A DNA stretch of 45,489 bases from Roseibacillus ishigakijimensis (GCF_016595415.1 NZ_JAENIO010000035.1:1-45489); one strand, 5' to 3'. Positions 1 to 10,500 are shown, counted from the stretch's first letter. Numbers and translations are program-made. The notes: generated by a model from the sequence alone, not told the origin.

Positions 1-130
1 TTGCCAAAGAACCCCAGAACAAGTAATCAATTTTCCCTCATCACCATCGTTTAGCTGAGCCCTCAACTGGCCGAACTTTGGGGTCCACCTCAGTCTCTCC
101 TCGTAGTCAGAAGTTTCATGTCCTAATCAA

Positions 131-145
131 GTAGAGTCGTTCTCA
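131..145. promoter_or_regulatory. Weak Fur-box-like dyad upstream of the siderophore receptor
   Basis: In the 264-base leader before the receptor gene the sequence GTAGAGT-C-GTTCTCA resembles a 7-1-7 Fur box (typical TGAGAAT-C-ATTCTCA). The right half is good, but only about four of seven positions match on the left. Iron-repressed control would suit a siderophore receptor. The rest of 1-264 shows no convincing gene. Confidence 0.25.
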
Positions 146-264
146 ATAAGGACTCCTGAAAGGGCAACGATTGAGGAAAAATCGCCCTCGGAGATGTCAA
201 TTGAGCGCTAAAATTCGACAAAAGAACGGCAGCGATTTTTGGGCGGATGGGGAGGCTGTCGGCC

Positions 265-2409
265 ATGTTCTTTTTCAGCTCTAGCCGTGCTTTCAGCCGA
301 TCCGCCTTATTTGGCTCAGCGTTGACCGCTACCCTCTCCGCGCAAGATTTTTATGAGGAACCCCAAGACCTTGGGGCAACGACGGTGGTGAGTGAGCAAG
401 CCCCCGCCAGTGATCCGGAGGTGGATACCCGGGTGGCGGCCACGACCAAGCTTTCTGGCAATCTCTTCGAGACTCCCCGTGCCGTCGAGACGGTCACCCG
501 CGAGCAGTTCGAGGAGCGCGGGGCTCGTAATCTGGAGGAGACGCTGAACTACGCCTCAGGGGTGCAAAGTGGCTACTACGGACTCGATACCCGGCAAGAC
601 TTTGTGCGCGTGCGGGGTCTGAACTCGACCAATTATAAGGACGGCTTGCGGCATCAGTTCAACTTCTACAACAACACGCCGCAGGAGGCTTTTGCCGTCG
701 AGCAGATCGATGTGGTCAAAGGCCCTGCTTCGGTGCTCTTTGGACAAGGGACGGTCGGCGGAACCGTCAATACCTCCTCTAAAATTGCAGGAGCGGGAGT
801 CGAGAACGAGATCATGGCGGGATACGGAAGTCATGACCGCTACGAGGTGGGCCTCGACTACAACAGCGCCCTCGATGAGGCGGAGACCTTCTTCTTTCGA
901 CTGGTGGGCTACTACCGCGATGCCGATACCTACATCGATTATGTCGAGGATGATTCCCGCTTTCTCATGCCGTCATTCACTTGGCAGCCCAGCGAGCAAA
1001 CCCGACTGTCCTTGTTGTTGAATCTGCAGGAAAACAACAGCACGCCTTCGCTGATGTTCTTCCCTATCGAAGCGACACAAATTCCCGGCTTCACCCTCGA
1101 TAATGACACTTACGGCGGGGAGCCTTCCATGGACCGCTACGACACCAAGCAGGCGAGCGTGAACGTGCTCTTCGATCACGAGTTCAACGACATTTTCTCT
1201 TTCAGTGCCAACGCCCGCTATGTGGCTTCCGAAGCGGAATACGTCGAACACACCTTGGTTCCTCCCGGAATTGGTGCGCTCTTAAGTAATGCCTTGGGTA
1301 TGCCTCCACTTCCCGCTGGCACCTATCACCGCATTCTTTACGGTGCGGACCACGAGACCGACGTCTTTGCCGGAAATGCGATTTTGAAGGCCGATTTCGC
1401 CACGGGGGTGGTCGATCACAATCTTCAGTTTGGAGTCGATTATACCTACGCCGACCGGGATCGTCATACTTTGCCTATTGGTGGAATCCCTGGGTTTGGC
1501 GTTCCTTACATTTATTCTGGAATCATTGATCTCACCAATCCCAGCTATGGTGCCTCGGCTTCTCTTCCAGCGCTGAGCGACAACCTCCAAGTGACTGAGA
1601 AGATGGTGGGACTCTTCCTTCACGACCAAATTCGTTGGAACAACCTCATTCTTTCCGGAGGGGTTCGTTTCGACGATTACGAGCAAGAGAGCAACAAGAC
1701 CGAAACCATCGAAATCGAACAATGGAGCTTCGATGGCGGCATTATGTATCAGTTGCCTTACGGAATTTCGCCTTACTACTCCTATGCGGAGTCCTTCGAG
1801 CCCCAGGGCGTGAATACCGCCACCAACGAGCCGCTGGATCCCAAGACCGGGAGTCAGCATGAGCTGGGGGTGAAGTGGATGCCCAATAGTGACACCCTCA
1901 TTACCGCTTCCTACTTTCAAATCGAAGAAGACAATCGGGTGATCGGTAGTGGAGGGCCTGATGTGGAGCAATCCAGTGTCGAGGTCGATGGCGCGGAGTT
2001 GGCTTTGCGCCAGCGTTGCGGGGACTTCTATCTGCAGGCTTCCTACACCTATCTCGATACCGCAAACAACGATCGGGCTGGCTCGCCGCAGTTGGCGGGG
2101 GTGCCGGAGAACCAGGCCTCGGCTTGGGTTTCCTATCGTCCGGCGGGCACCGGATTCCGCACCGGGCTGGGGGTGCGCTACACCGGGGAGAGTTATGATG
2201 GGCTCGATGCAGTTCGCACCAAGTCGCATACTCTGCTCGATGCCATGGTGGGTTACCAGTGGCAGGACTGGGACTTTCAGCTCAATGTCACCAACCTGCT
2301 GGACAAGCAGTATGTGCAGACCCATGAGTTCTCGCCCTCCTATGGCTCGACCAATGCGTTTCTTGGCCAGGATCGCTCGGTCAATCTGAGCGCGACCCTG
2401 ACCTTCTAA
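265..2409 (+). CDS. TonB-dependent siderophore receptor
   Basis: Outer-membrane gated porin that takes up ferric siderophore using energy from TonB/ExbBD. The start at 265 is preferred over an in-frame ATG at 247 because GGGGAGG sits 9 bases before it. It gives a 714-residue protein with a signal peptide of about 27 residues (cut near LSAQ). A TonB-box-like stretch (ATTVVSE) follows. The plug domain spans roughly residues 65-170, with family signatures NLEETLNYASGV, VRVRGLNS and the VKGPASVLFGQGTVGG segment. The rest is a beta-barrel ending in the typical C-terminal aromatic (LSATLTF). It heads a three-gene operon with a small membrane protein and a PepSY protein, a common siderophore-uptake arrangement. 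Substrate cannot be told from sequence; the plug resembles the ferrichrome/ferrioxamine receptor class. Confidence 0.93.
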   Translation: MFFFSSSRAFSRSALFGSALTATLSAQDFYEEPQDLGATTVVSEQAPASDPEVDTRVAATTKLSGNLFETPRAVETVTREQFEERGARNLEETLNYASGVQSGYYGLDTRQDFVRVRGLNSTNYKDGLRHQFNFYNNTPQEAFAVEQIDVVKGPASVLFGQGTVGGTVNTSSKIAGAGVENEIMAGYGSHDRYEVGLDYNSALDEAETFFFRLVGYYRDADTYIDYVEDDSRFLMPSFTWQPSEQTRLSLLLNLQENNSTPSLMFFPIEATQIPGFTLDNDTYGGEPSMDRYDTKQASVNVLFDHEFNDIFSFSANARYVASEAEYVEHTLVPPGIGALLSNALGMPPLPAGTYHRILYGADHETDVFAGNAILKADFATGVVDHNLQFGVDYTYADRDRHTLPIGGIPGFGVPYIYSGIIDLTNPSYGASASLPALSDNLQVTEKMVGLFLHDQIRWNNLILSGGVRFDDYEQESNKTETIEIEQWSFDGGIMYQLPYGISPYYSYAESFEPQGVNTATNEPLDPKTGSQHELGVKWMPNSDTLITASYFQIEEDNRVIGSGGPDVEQSSVEVDGAELALRQRCGDFYLQASYTYLDTANNDRAGSPQLAGVPENQASAWVSYRPAGTGFRTGLGVRYTGESYDGLDAVRTKSHTLLDAMVGYQWQDWDFQLNVTNLLDKQYVQTHEFSPSYGSTNAFLGQDRSVNLSATLTF

Positions 2410-2413
2410 GGCC

Positions 2414-2689
2414 ATGGCCCGGTCGTCTCATCCTCCCAAGGTGCGCGGAAAGTGGGGAGCCCTCGTCATCGGGTTGCTTTCCCTTTTCGCCGCCGAGTCC
2501 TTCATGATGCTGGCGGTCAGCCCGCTCATGAAGATCGATCCGGGTTTCATCGTCTTGGCGGGTCTCTTCACTCTGCCCCTGTGGGCCACTTTGCTGACCC
2601 TGGCCTATACGGTGGACCAGCGGGGACGCTATCTGTCCGGTCTTCTGGCGGTGGGCCTGGGGAGCACGGCACTTCTTCTGATTCTATGA
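2414..2689 (+). CDS. Small hydrophobic protein of the siderophore operon
   Basis: A 91-residue protein with three likely membrane segments (about 14-34, 40-64 and 74-91) and a short basic N-terminus. It starts 4 bases after the receptor stop and its own TGA overlaps the ATG of the PepSY gene (ATGA), so the three genes are translationally coupled. Small membrane proteins of this kind (for example the DUF3649 group) often sit between a TonB receptor and a PepSY protein and are called iron-uptake proteins. I did not verify membership. A helper role in inner-membrane handling of siderophore iron is inference. Confidence 0.7.
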   Translation: MARSSHPPKVRGKWGALVIGLLSLFAAESFMMLAVSPLMKIDPGFIVLAGLFTLPLWATLLTLAYTVDQRGRYLSGLLAVGLGSTALLLIL

Positions 2690-4173
2690 AGGCACAAAAA
2701 CGCAATCGCTTTTGGCAGTTGCATTCCCTTTTGGGAATTGCCCTGGGTTTGCCTCTCTTCGTGATTTTTTTGGCGGGCTCTTTCGCTTTTTTCGTGCCCG
2801 AATCAGTCAATTGGACTCATCCGCAGGCAGGGGGATCGCCCACCCGGCCTGTCTCGCTCAATGAGGCCCACGCCGAGCTGGAGGAGATGTATCCGGGCAT
2901 TCACCATGTGATTTTCGGTCTTGCGCGCCCGAGTCGACCGGTCACTGACGTGTGGGCGGAAACAGGAAATCACGAGCGTATTCATCTGTGGCTCAATCCC
3001 GAAACTGGCCAAATCCAGGAGGCGATTCCGCACGAGAAGGACTATTTTCATTTCCTGGTCGATTTGCATTACTTCGAGTTTCTCCCGCTGGGCCAAGAGG
3101 TGGCGGGATTGATTGCGGCTCTTTTCTTTGCCGTCATTTTGACCGGGCTGGTCTATCAATGGCGTTCGCTGAGGGGGGATCTCGATGGCCGCAAATTGTC
3201 CTGGCGGAAGAAGAGCCGCTGGAAAAGCTTTCATCGTTTCACCTCCGCAATCACCTTTCCGCTGCAAATTTCCTACGCTCTGACAGGGGCCACGCTGACT
3301 TTGGGGCTTCTTTTGGCAGCTCCCGCGATCAGTCTTTTCTTCGATGGGGAGAGCGAAAAGCTGAATGAAGCTCTCTTTCCCGTGCGGGTGATCTTGCCTG
3401 AGCGTGAGGTCGCGGGCGAGGGGTTGCCCTTGGATGAAGCCTTGGCCAAGGCGCAGGCTCTTTGGCCTGAGGGGGTCGAGCCCGAGTTCGTCTTTGTCAA
3501 TGAACCCGAGGAGGAAGGCAGCGAAAAGGGGCAAGCCATCGCCATTCAGGGCGCGACCCAGCGGGTGAGCTTCTTAGGTGAATACGGGGTGAGCTTCGAT
3601 AGGGAGCTGACGGTTCTCCATCAGCAGACTCCGACCTCACATCTCGCCTCTTCCTTGTTGGAAGCGATTGTGAATCTTCACTTTGGCACCTTCCAGTCTT
3701 TGTTCATCAAGTGTGCCTTTGCGGGGGCTGGCTTGTTGATTTCGCTTTCGATTGCCAGTGGTGTTCTCATCCTGCTGCAGCGACGTTGCGAGCAGGAAGC
3801 GGATTCGCGGTGGACGGGCTTTCTCAGCGTGCTGACCCCGGCGGTGGTGGGCGGCCTCCCTTTTGCGATCGCGGGGGGCCTGCTGGCTTGTCAGCTGGCC
3901 CCGGACCTTCCCTTGCCGGTTTTTGCGATCTGCTGGGGGGTAGCGCTTGGGATTTCCTTCTGGAAAAAGAGCGATCTGCGTTGGCTGGGGTGGGGGACGC
4001 TGGTGTTGTTTCTCCTTCTCCCCCTTGCTTTCGCCTTTGCCCAAGGGCAGACTCCCTTCCCTTGGGAAAGTATGGGAGATCGGATGATTGCCCTCTTCAA
4101 TGGTGCTGCCTGGCTGTTGGCGGCCGGGTATTTCCTGTTGCTTCGGAAGCTTTCTCCCTCTGACAACCGTTGA
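2686..4173 (+). CDS. PepSY-associated TM protein (iron-regulated membrane protein)
   Basis: A 495-residue inner-membrane protein of the PepSY_TM (PiuB-like) family, members of which are thought to reduce or release siderophore-bound iron. The ATG at 2686 is chosen because it overlaps the upstream stop and begins the family-typical start (RFWQLHSLLGIALGLPLF, first TM with His). Further membrane segments lie near residues 140-165, 190-225, 340-370 and in a C-terminal cluster (about 395-490). Periplasmic PepSY-like portions lie between them. The FHRFTSAITFPLQISYALTG segment carries the conserved His and aromatic residues of the second TM repeat. The 3' end overlaps the convergent tetR gene by 77 bases. 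Confidence 0.88.
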   Translation: MKAQKRNRFWQLHSLLGIALGLPLFVIFLAGSFAFFVPESVNWTHPQAGGSPTRPVSLNEAHAELEEMYPGIHHVIFGLARPSRPVTDVWAETGNHERIHLWLNPETGQIQEAIPHEKDYFHFLVDLHYFEFLPLGQEVAGLIAALFFAVILTGLVYQWRSLRGDLDGRKLSWRKKSRWKSFHRFTSAITFPLQISYALTGATLTLGLLLAAPAISLFFDGESEKLNEALFPVRVILPEREVAGEGLPLDEALAKAQALWPEGVEPEFVFVNEPEEEGSEKGQAIAIQGATQRVSFLGEYGVSFDRELTVLHQQTPTSHLASSLLEAIVNLHFGTFQSLFIKCAFAGAGLLISLSIASGVLILLQRRCEQEADSRWTGFLSVLTPAVVGGLPFAIAGGLLACQLAPDLPLPVFAICWGVALGISFWKKSDLRWLGWGTLVLFLLLPLAFAFAQGQTPFPWESMGDRMIALFNGAAWLLAAGYFLLLRKLSPSDNR

Positions 4174-4774
4174 GGAAGAGGTCCACCGTTTCAGCGATGA
4201 TGGCAGCGCGTTCTTCCTCGTCTGGGGGGGGCGTGAGGTGGGTGAGCACGGGCCAGAAGGCGAACTCCAGCAGCATGGCGATGAAGCGGCGACCCGCAGC
4301 CCGGGGATCGGAAAACTGGAGGGCTCCAGCCTCTTGCGCTTCGCTCATCCAGCGGCCCACGCCGTTGGTTCCGAGGCGGAGCTTGGCAAATTGCGTGGGG
4401 GCCAGCTCGGGATTGCGGATGCGGGTCGGCAGGGTGACCCGGGCCATGGTGAGAAATTCCTCCGAAGCCAGCAGGTCAAGCTGACGGCAAGCCAGTTCGG
4501 TCAACTGGGCCTCCACCGGACGACTGCGATCGTAGGTGACCTCGGCTGCTTGTTCCACCACTTCACAGACCCGCTCGGCAATGGTGTGGAAGAGGGCTTC
4601 CTTGTTGTCGAAGTGATTGTAAATGGTGCGTTTCGAGACCTGGGCCCGCGCCGCGATCCCGTTCATGGTCGCGGCATTGAAGCCCGCCGCATTGAACTCG
4701 TAAATGGCCGCCTCGATGATGGCGGCCCGTTTCTTCTCACGCAAAGTGACAGCCATGGCCCTCTTCTCTGCCAT
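4097..4774 (-). CDS. TetR/AcrR-family transcriptional repressor
   Basis: A 225-residue regulator. Residues about 14-60 form the TetR helix-turn-helix (IIEAAIYEFNAAGF, then MNGIAARAQVSKRTIYNHF, DNKEALF), the conserved DNA-binding signature. The C-terminal helical domain (TetR_C type) would bind an inducer and dimerise. It is divergent from the RND efflux operon and a perfect inverted repeat lies 20 bases upstream of its start, so it probably represses both itself and the pump genes. An alternative start lies at 4756 (Met7, preceded by AGAGG). The 3' end runs 77 bases into the convergent PepSY gene. Confidence 0.92.
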   Translation of the reverse strand: MAEKRAMAVTLREKKRAAIIEAAIYEFNAAGFNAATMNGIAARAQVSKRTIYNHFDNKEALFHTIAERVCEVVEQAAEVTYDRSRPVEAQLTELACRQLDLLASEEFLTMARVTLPTRIRNPELAPTQFAKLRLGTNGVGRWMSEAQEAGALQFSDPRAAGRRFIAMLLEFAFWPVLTHLTPPPDEEERAAIIAETVDLFLNGCQREKASEATGNTRPPTARQHH

Positions 4775-4793
4775 GTTTCCGCTCTTTTGTAAA

Positions 4794-4836
4794 AAGTAAA
4801 CTTTAGGGTTTACTTGTTGGTGAGGGAAAAGTAAAC
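4794..4836. promoter_or_regulatory. Probable TetR operator (palindrome plus third half-site)
   Basis: AAGTAAAC at 4794-4801 and its exact reverse complement GTTTACTT at 4808-4815 are separated by six bases, giving a 22-bp dyad of the size bound by TetR dimers. A third exact AAGTAAAC half-site follows at 4829-4836. The cluster lies between the divergent repressor and efflux operon. Binding is inferred from position and symmetry. Confidence 0.7.
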
Positions 4837-4891
4837 CCGGCGGTGCAAACTTGCCTCTTGGCGTTTCGGTGCAGGAGCGATAAGACTTGAA

Positions 4892-6316
4892 TTGAAAAAT
4901 TTCGTGATGAATTTTTTACTTTTTCCTAGAACGCGCTTTCCGGTCATTCCCGCCGGGGTGGGAGCTGCCTTTTCCTTGCTCGTTGCTTGTGCCACCGTGG
5001 GTCCGGAGTATCGCGCACCGGAGGCCTCAGTGTCCGGGCATTTTCGTTGGGAAGAGAGTAAGAATGGCCGCCCCGCCGCCCGGCGCGAGAACTGGTGGAC
5101 GGTCTTCGGGGAAAGTGAGCTGAACCGGCTCATCGCGCAGGTGCGGAGCCAGAATCACGACCTGAAGGCCGGTCTCAAGCGCCTGGAGCAGGCGAGAGCG
5201 CTCATCGGGGTCACCCGGGCCGGTGGACGGGCCCAGGTGGGAACCGCGCCGAATTTTTCCCGCCAGCGCACCTCGGAGGAAATGCTCCAGCCGAGTGTGA
5301 CCTCGAATGCCTACACGCTGCCTCTCACTCTCGATTGGGAGCTGGACCTCTACGGACGCATCCGGCGTCAGGTCGAGGCGGCGGAGGCGGATGCCCGGGG
5401 CGCGGCTGAAGACCTCAATGCCCTGCGTCTCTCGCTCGAGGCGGAGGCAGCTTCCCGCTACTTCACCCTGCGTGCCCTGGACGAGGAAATTGCCATCGTG
5501 GCCGAGGGGGTGGAGACGCGCAAGGGCTCTCTCCAGCTGGCCAAGGATCGCAATGAACTGGGGGTGGTCAGTGAACTCGACGTCGCGCAAGCGCGCAACT
5601 TGCTGGCCTCGAGTGAGGCGGACCTCGAAGCGCTCAAAAGCCAGCGGGCGGGACAAGAGGCCGCACTGGCCGTCCTGGCGGGTCAACCGGCCAGCTCCTT
5701 CCGCCTGGCCAGCGCGCCCCTGCAGGGTGGCCCGCCTGCGGTGCCCGCCGGAGTGCCCTCCGAGCTGCTGCGGGCACGACCCGACCTGCGCCGGGCGGAA
5801 CGTCTGCTGGCGGCTGAAAATGCCCGCGTGGGGGTGGCGGTGAGCGCGTTCTATCCTTCCCTCTCTCTGAGTGGAAACTTCGGTCTCCAGTCTCTTGATA
5901 TCGAGCATTTGTTCACCAATGGAGCCCGCTTTTGGGCCATCAGCCCCGAAGTTTATCTTCCCATTATGCAGGGAGGGCGTTTGGAGGCCAATTTGCAACA
6001 GGCCCAGGCTCGCTACGAGGAGGTGCTGGAGAATTACCAGCAGACTGTCTTGGAGGCCATTGCCGAGGTCGAAACCGCCCTCGCCGCCCGCAAGTTTTAC
6101 GCGGGACAGACTGAGGCCCTGGAGCGCTCCACTTCGGCGGCGGAGCGGGCTCGCGAGATTGCCAACGCGCAGTATGAGGGCGGAATTGCCAACTATCTGA
6201 GCGTGCTCGATGCCGAGCGCACCGCCCTCAATGCCCGCCGCCAGCAAGCCGTGCTGCGTGGGGTCCATTTCGTCAATACCGTCACCCTCATCCGCTCCTT
6301 GGGCGGGCGCTGGTAG
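4892..6316 (+). CDS. RND efflux outer-membrane factor lipoprotein (NodT/OprM family)
   Basis: A 474-residue outer-membrane channel protein of the TolC/OprM type. The N-terminal signal ends in a lipobox (LLVAC), followed by ATVGPEYRAP, the hallmark start of NodT-family factors. Two OEP repeats follow: one with QNHDLKAGLKRLEQARA, and a second with RARPDLRRAERLLAAENARVGVAVSAFYPSLSLSG. The annotated start is TTG with AGGAG 14 bases upstream; GTG at 4904 or ATG at 4907 would also keep the signal peptide. It is the first gene of the pump operon, whereas in many mex/acr operons the channel gene is last or elsewhere. Confidence 0.93.
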   Translation: MKNFVMNFLLFPRTRFPVIPAGVGAAFSLLVACATVGPEYRAPEASVSGHFRWEESKNGRPAARRENWWTVFGESELNRLIAQVRSQNHDLKAGLKRLEQARALIGVTRAGGRAQVGTAPNFSRQRTSEEMLQPSVTSNAYTLPLTLDWELDLYGRIRRQVEAAEADARGAAEDLNALRLSLEAEAASRYFTLRALDEEIAIVAEGVETRKGSLQLAKDRNELGVVSELDVAQARNLLASSEADLEALKSQRAGQEAALAVLAGQPASSFRLASAPLQGGPPAVPAGVPSELLRARPDLRRAERLLAAENARVGVAVSAFYPSLSLSGNFGLQSLDIEHLFTNGARFWAISPEVYLPIMQGGRLEANLQQAQARYEEVLENYQQTVLEAIAEVETALAARKFYAGQTEALERSTSAAERAREIANAQYEGGIANYLSVLDAERTALNARRQQAVLRGVHFVNTVTLIRSLGGRW

Positions 6317-6361
6317 TCCTTCATTCTCTTTCCTTTATTCTTAACATCCACAACTGTTGCC

Positions 6362-7519
6362 ATGAGATCGCCCCTTCTGATTTCCTCCCTCTTCCTCTGT
6401 TTTTTGCCTTCCTGCCATCAGGAGGAAGAAGCTCCTGCCGCGCCCCAACGTCCTCCTGCGGTGGTCCAATTCGTCCATCCCGTGCAAAAAGAGATCACCG
6501 CTTGGGATGAATACACCGGGCGGCTGGAGGCGGTGAACGAGGTGGAAGTGCGGGCCCGGGTCAGTGGTCTCTTGGAGCGGGTCAATTTTACCGACGGCCA
6601 GTTGGTGGAAGAAGGGGACTTGCTCTTCACCATTGACCGCGAGCCCTTCGAGGCGGAGTTGGCCGCGGCGCAGGCGGACTTGGCCCAAGCGGAGACCGAG
6701 CGGGATCTGGCGCGCTCCAACTACCAGCGTGGCCAGGCCCTCCTGGAGCGCAATGCCATCGCGGCCGAGGACGTCGAGGTGCGCAAGGGCACCTTTGCGG
6801 GTGCGGAGGCCCGCGTGCAGGCGCAGCGGGCCCGGGTGCGCATTGCCCAGCTGAACCTGGAATACACCGAGGTCCGCTCGCCCATCACCGGACGCACCGC
6901 CGACCGCTTTGTCTCTGCTGGCAACCTGATCAGCGGAGGGACCGCCCAGTCCACTCTCCTCACGACCATCGTGACGGTGGATCCCATCTATTGCCGCATC
7001 GAGGCCGATGAAGCCTCGGTGCTGAAATACATGCGGCTTAACCTGGCGGGCAAACGGGAGTCTGCGCGGGAAGGGGGGCTGGAAATCCAGATGGGGCTGG
7101 GAGATGACGAAGGTTTTCCCCGAGTGGGCCGCATCGACTTCGTTAACAACGCCTTCGACACCGGCACTGCCACGATGCGAGCCCGGGCCGTTTTCGACAA
7201 TGACGATGGTTTTCTGACCCCGGGGATGTTCGCCCGCGTGCGTCTGCCCGGCCGCGGGGAATACACCGCAATGCTGGTTCCGGAGATCGCGGTGCAGACC
7301 CAACAGAGCTTCACCTCCTTGCTCACGGTGGGAGAGGGCGAGGTGGTGGAAGTCACTCCCGTGACCCTGGGCCCCTTGCAAGGTGAGATGCGGGTGGTGG
7401 AAGGGGAGCTCGACACGGAGACCCGGGTCATCGTTTCCGGAATCACCCAAGCCCGCCCCGGAGCACCGGTGCAGGCCGAAAGGGCCCCCGCGGAATCCGG
7501 GGAAGCCGAGTCCCACTAA
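6362..7519 (+). CDS. RND efflux periplasmic adaptor (membrane fusion protein)
   Basis: A 385-residue HlyD/AcrA-type adaptor that bridges the inner-membrane pump to the outer-membrane factor. A lipoprotein signal (LFLCFLPSC) anchors it to the inner membrane. The lipoyl half-motifs are visible (YTGRLEAVNEVEVRARVSG near 58-76 and LEYTEVRSPITGRTADRFVS near 163-182). A coiled-coil hairpin lies between them, and beta-barrel and membrane-proximal domains follow. It lies 45 bases after the channel gene and 33 bases before the pump gene in the same operon. Confidence 0.94.
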   Translation: MRSPLLISSLFLCFLPSCHQEEEAPAAPQRPPAVVQFVHPVQKEITAWDEYTGRLEAVNEVEVRARVSGLLERVNFTDGQLVEEGDLLFTIDREPFEAELAAAQADLAQAETERDLARSNYQRGQALLERNAIAAEDVEVRKGTFAGAEARVQAQRARVRIAQLNLEYTEVRSPITGRTADRFVSAGNLISGGTAQSTLLTTIVTVDPIYCRIEADEASVLKYMRLNLAGKRESAREGGLEIQMGLGDDEGFPRVGRIDFVNNAFDTGTATMRARAVFDNDDGFLTPGMFARVRLPGRGEYTAMLVPEIAVQTQQSFTSLLTVGEGEVVEVTPVTLGPLQGEMRVVEGELDTETRVIVSGITQARPGAPVQAERAPAESGEAESH

Positions 7520-7552
7520 GTCCTCAGGCGAGGTTCATTCCCAACTATTGTC

Positions 7553-10500
7553 ATGAAGTTTCCCCAGTTTTTCATCACCCGCCCCATTTTTGCGATGGTT
7601 CTCTCCATCGTGGTCATGATCGTGGGTGCGATCTCTTATTTTGGTCTCCCGGTGGCCCAGTATCCCGAGATTGCTCCGCCCACCATCCAGGTCACCGCCT
7701 CCTATCCCGGCGCGAGTCCGGATGTCTTGGCCGATACCGTGGCTGCGCCCCTCGAGCAGGAGATCAACGGTGTCGAGAACATGCTCTACATGACTTCGCA
7801 GAGCACGAGTAATGGCGCGGTCTCTCTCACCATCACCTTTGCCCAAGGCACGGACGTGGACCAGGCGCAGGTGCTGGTGCAGAACCGGGTGGCGCGCGCC
7901 GAGGCCAAATTACCGGAAATCGTGCGGCGCTCCGGGGTGGTGACCGAGAAGGCCAGCCCCGATCTGCTCCTAGTGGCCCACCTCATCTCCGAGGATGGCA
8001 AGCTGGACCAACTTTTCGTGGGGAACTATGGCTTTCTCCGCGTCCGGGACGAGCTGCTGAGGCTCAATGGGGTGGGGAACGTCACGGTCTTTGGGGCGGC
8101 GGAATACAGCATGCGGGTCTGGCTGGATCCGCAAAAGTTGGCCGCCCGCCAGCTCACCACCACCGATGTGCTCAATGCCCTCGGGGAGCAGAACGTGCAG
8201 GTGGCCGCCGGCACCATTGGCCAGCAACCCATGCAGGGCACCAATGCGTTCCAAATGAACGTTCTCGCCCAAGGCCGCTTGAAAACGGCTGAGGAATTTG
8301 GCGAAATCATCGTCAAGACCGGGAGCGAAGGGCAGATCGTCCACCTCAATGACGTGGCCCGCATCGAGCTGGGCTCGCAGGACTATGGCCGGGAGAGTTA
8401 TCTCGATGGTCAGCCTGCCATCGGCATCGGGGTGACCCAGAAGCCGGGTTCCAATGCCCTGGAGACGGCGGAAGAGGTCAAGGAGACCCTGGAGCGGCTC
8501 TCCAAGGACTTTCCCGCCGGGCTCGGACACACCATCGTTTACAATCCCACCATCTTTGTGGAGGAGTCGATTAATTCCGTCTACCACACCCTTATCGAGG
8601 CCATCATCCTCGTGGTGCTGGTGGTGCTGGTTTTCCTGCAAAACTGGCGGGCTTCCCTCATTCCCTTGCTGGCCATTCCGGTGTCGCTCATCGGGGCCAT
8701 GGCCGTGATGGCGGGCCTGGATTTCTCGCTCAATAACCTCACGCTTTTCGGCATGGTTCTCGCCATCGGGATTGTGGTCGATGATGCCATCGTGGTGGTG
8801 GAAGGGGTGGAGCGGCATTTGGAAGAAGGCAAGGGGCCTATCGAGGCCACTCAAATCGCGATGAAAGAAGTGAGTGGTGCTCTGGTCGCCATCGCCCTTG
8901 TGCTCAGTGCGGTCTTCATTCCCACCGCATTCATCACCGGCATTTCCGGGCAGTTCTACAAGCAATTCGCGATCACCATTGCAGCGGCCACGCTCTTCTC
9001 GGCTTTCGTCTCCCTGACCTTGAGTCCCGCCATGTGCGCTCTCCTTCTGCGCGGTCCGGAGGCCAAGAAAGACGGGTTCCAACGCCTGCTTGATTTCCTG
9101 TTCGGTTGGTTTTTCCGCCTCTTCAACAAGCTCTTCAACTCCCTGTCGCGGGGCTACGGCGGCTTTATCCGGCGCATCACGCGACTGTCCCTGCTCTTTC
9201 TCCTGCTCTATGCCGCCCTCCTCGCGGCGGGGGGCTGGGTTTTCCAGAAGGTGCCCGGCGGCTTCATTCCTGATCAGGATCAGGGCTATCTGATTCTTTC
9301 CGTGCAATTGCCCGACGCCGCTTCCCTGACCCGGACCCGCGAGGTGGTGATGGAAGCTGCCGAACTCGCCCGCGAGATTGATGGCATCGCCCATACGGTG
9401 GAAATCGCGGGATTCTCCGGGGCTACCCGGGCCATCGCACCCAATGCCGGCGCAATCTTCGTCATTCTCGATTCCTTTGAAGAGCGCTCGCATCATGGCA
9501 GAACGGCCAGCGAGATCTCGGCGGATCTGCAGGCCGCGCTCGCGCAGGTCACCGAGTCCACCAATGTCGTGATCGCCCCTCCACCGGTGCGGGGAATCGG
9601 AACCGGCGGCGGCTTTAAGCTCATGCTGCAGGACCAGCGCGGGGGCACTTACGACGAGCTCCAGGCCGTGGCAGGAGAATTGGTCGGCAAGCTCAATCAG
9701 GATCCGGCGGTGGGCTTTGCCTACACCACCTTCAGCGCCACCACACCGCAGTTCTACGCCGATATCGACCGGGAGAAGGCCAAGACCCTGCAAGTGCCGA
9801 TGTCCAATATTTTCCAGACTCTGCAGACCTTCCTGGGCTCTTCCTACGTGAATGATTTCAATCAGTTTGGCCGCACCTACCGGGTCATTGCGCAGGCGGA
9901 GGAGAGCTATCGCGATGATGCCGATGATGTGCGCTTGCTGACGACTCGCAGCGAGACTGGCGCGATTGTGCCCTTGGGCTCCCTCCTGGAGATGGAGCGC
10001 ATCACCGGACCCGACCGGGTGGTCCGGCACAATCTCTACCCCTCCGCCGAGGTTGCGGGCCAGGCCGCGCCCGGTTTCAGCTCGGGGGAGGCGCTCCTGG
10101 CCGTGGAGCAACTGGCCGCCGACTTGCCACCAGGCTACAGCTTCGAGTGGGTCGATATTTCCTACCAGGAACGGGCGGCCGGAAACACCGCCGGTCTGGT
10201 CTTCGCGCTCGCCGTGGTCTTCGTCTTTCTTCTTCTTTCCGCCCAATATGAGAGCTGGGGGTTGCCTCTGTCGGTGATTATGATTGTGCCCATGTGCATC
10301 GTAGGGGGGATCACCGGGGTTCTCCTGCGCGGGATGGACAACAATATCCTGACCCAGATTGGCTTCGTGGTCCTCATCGGTCTGGCGGCCAAGAACGCCA
10401 TTCTCATTGTCGAGTTTGCCCGTCAGTTGGAGGACGAGGGGAAGGACCGCTTCGCTGCGGCGGTGGAGGCTTGCAAACTGCGCTTGCGCCCCATCCTGAT

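Noticed and set aside
7970-10246. Long minus-strand open frame opposite the RND pump
   Set aside because: Shadow of a well-supported pump gene; low-complexity Glu/Gly/His-rich translation without recognisable motifs.
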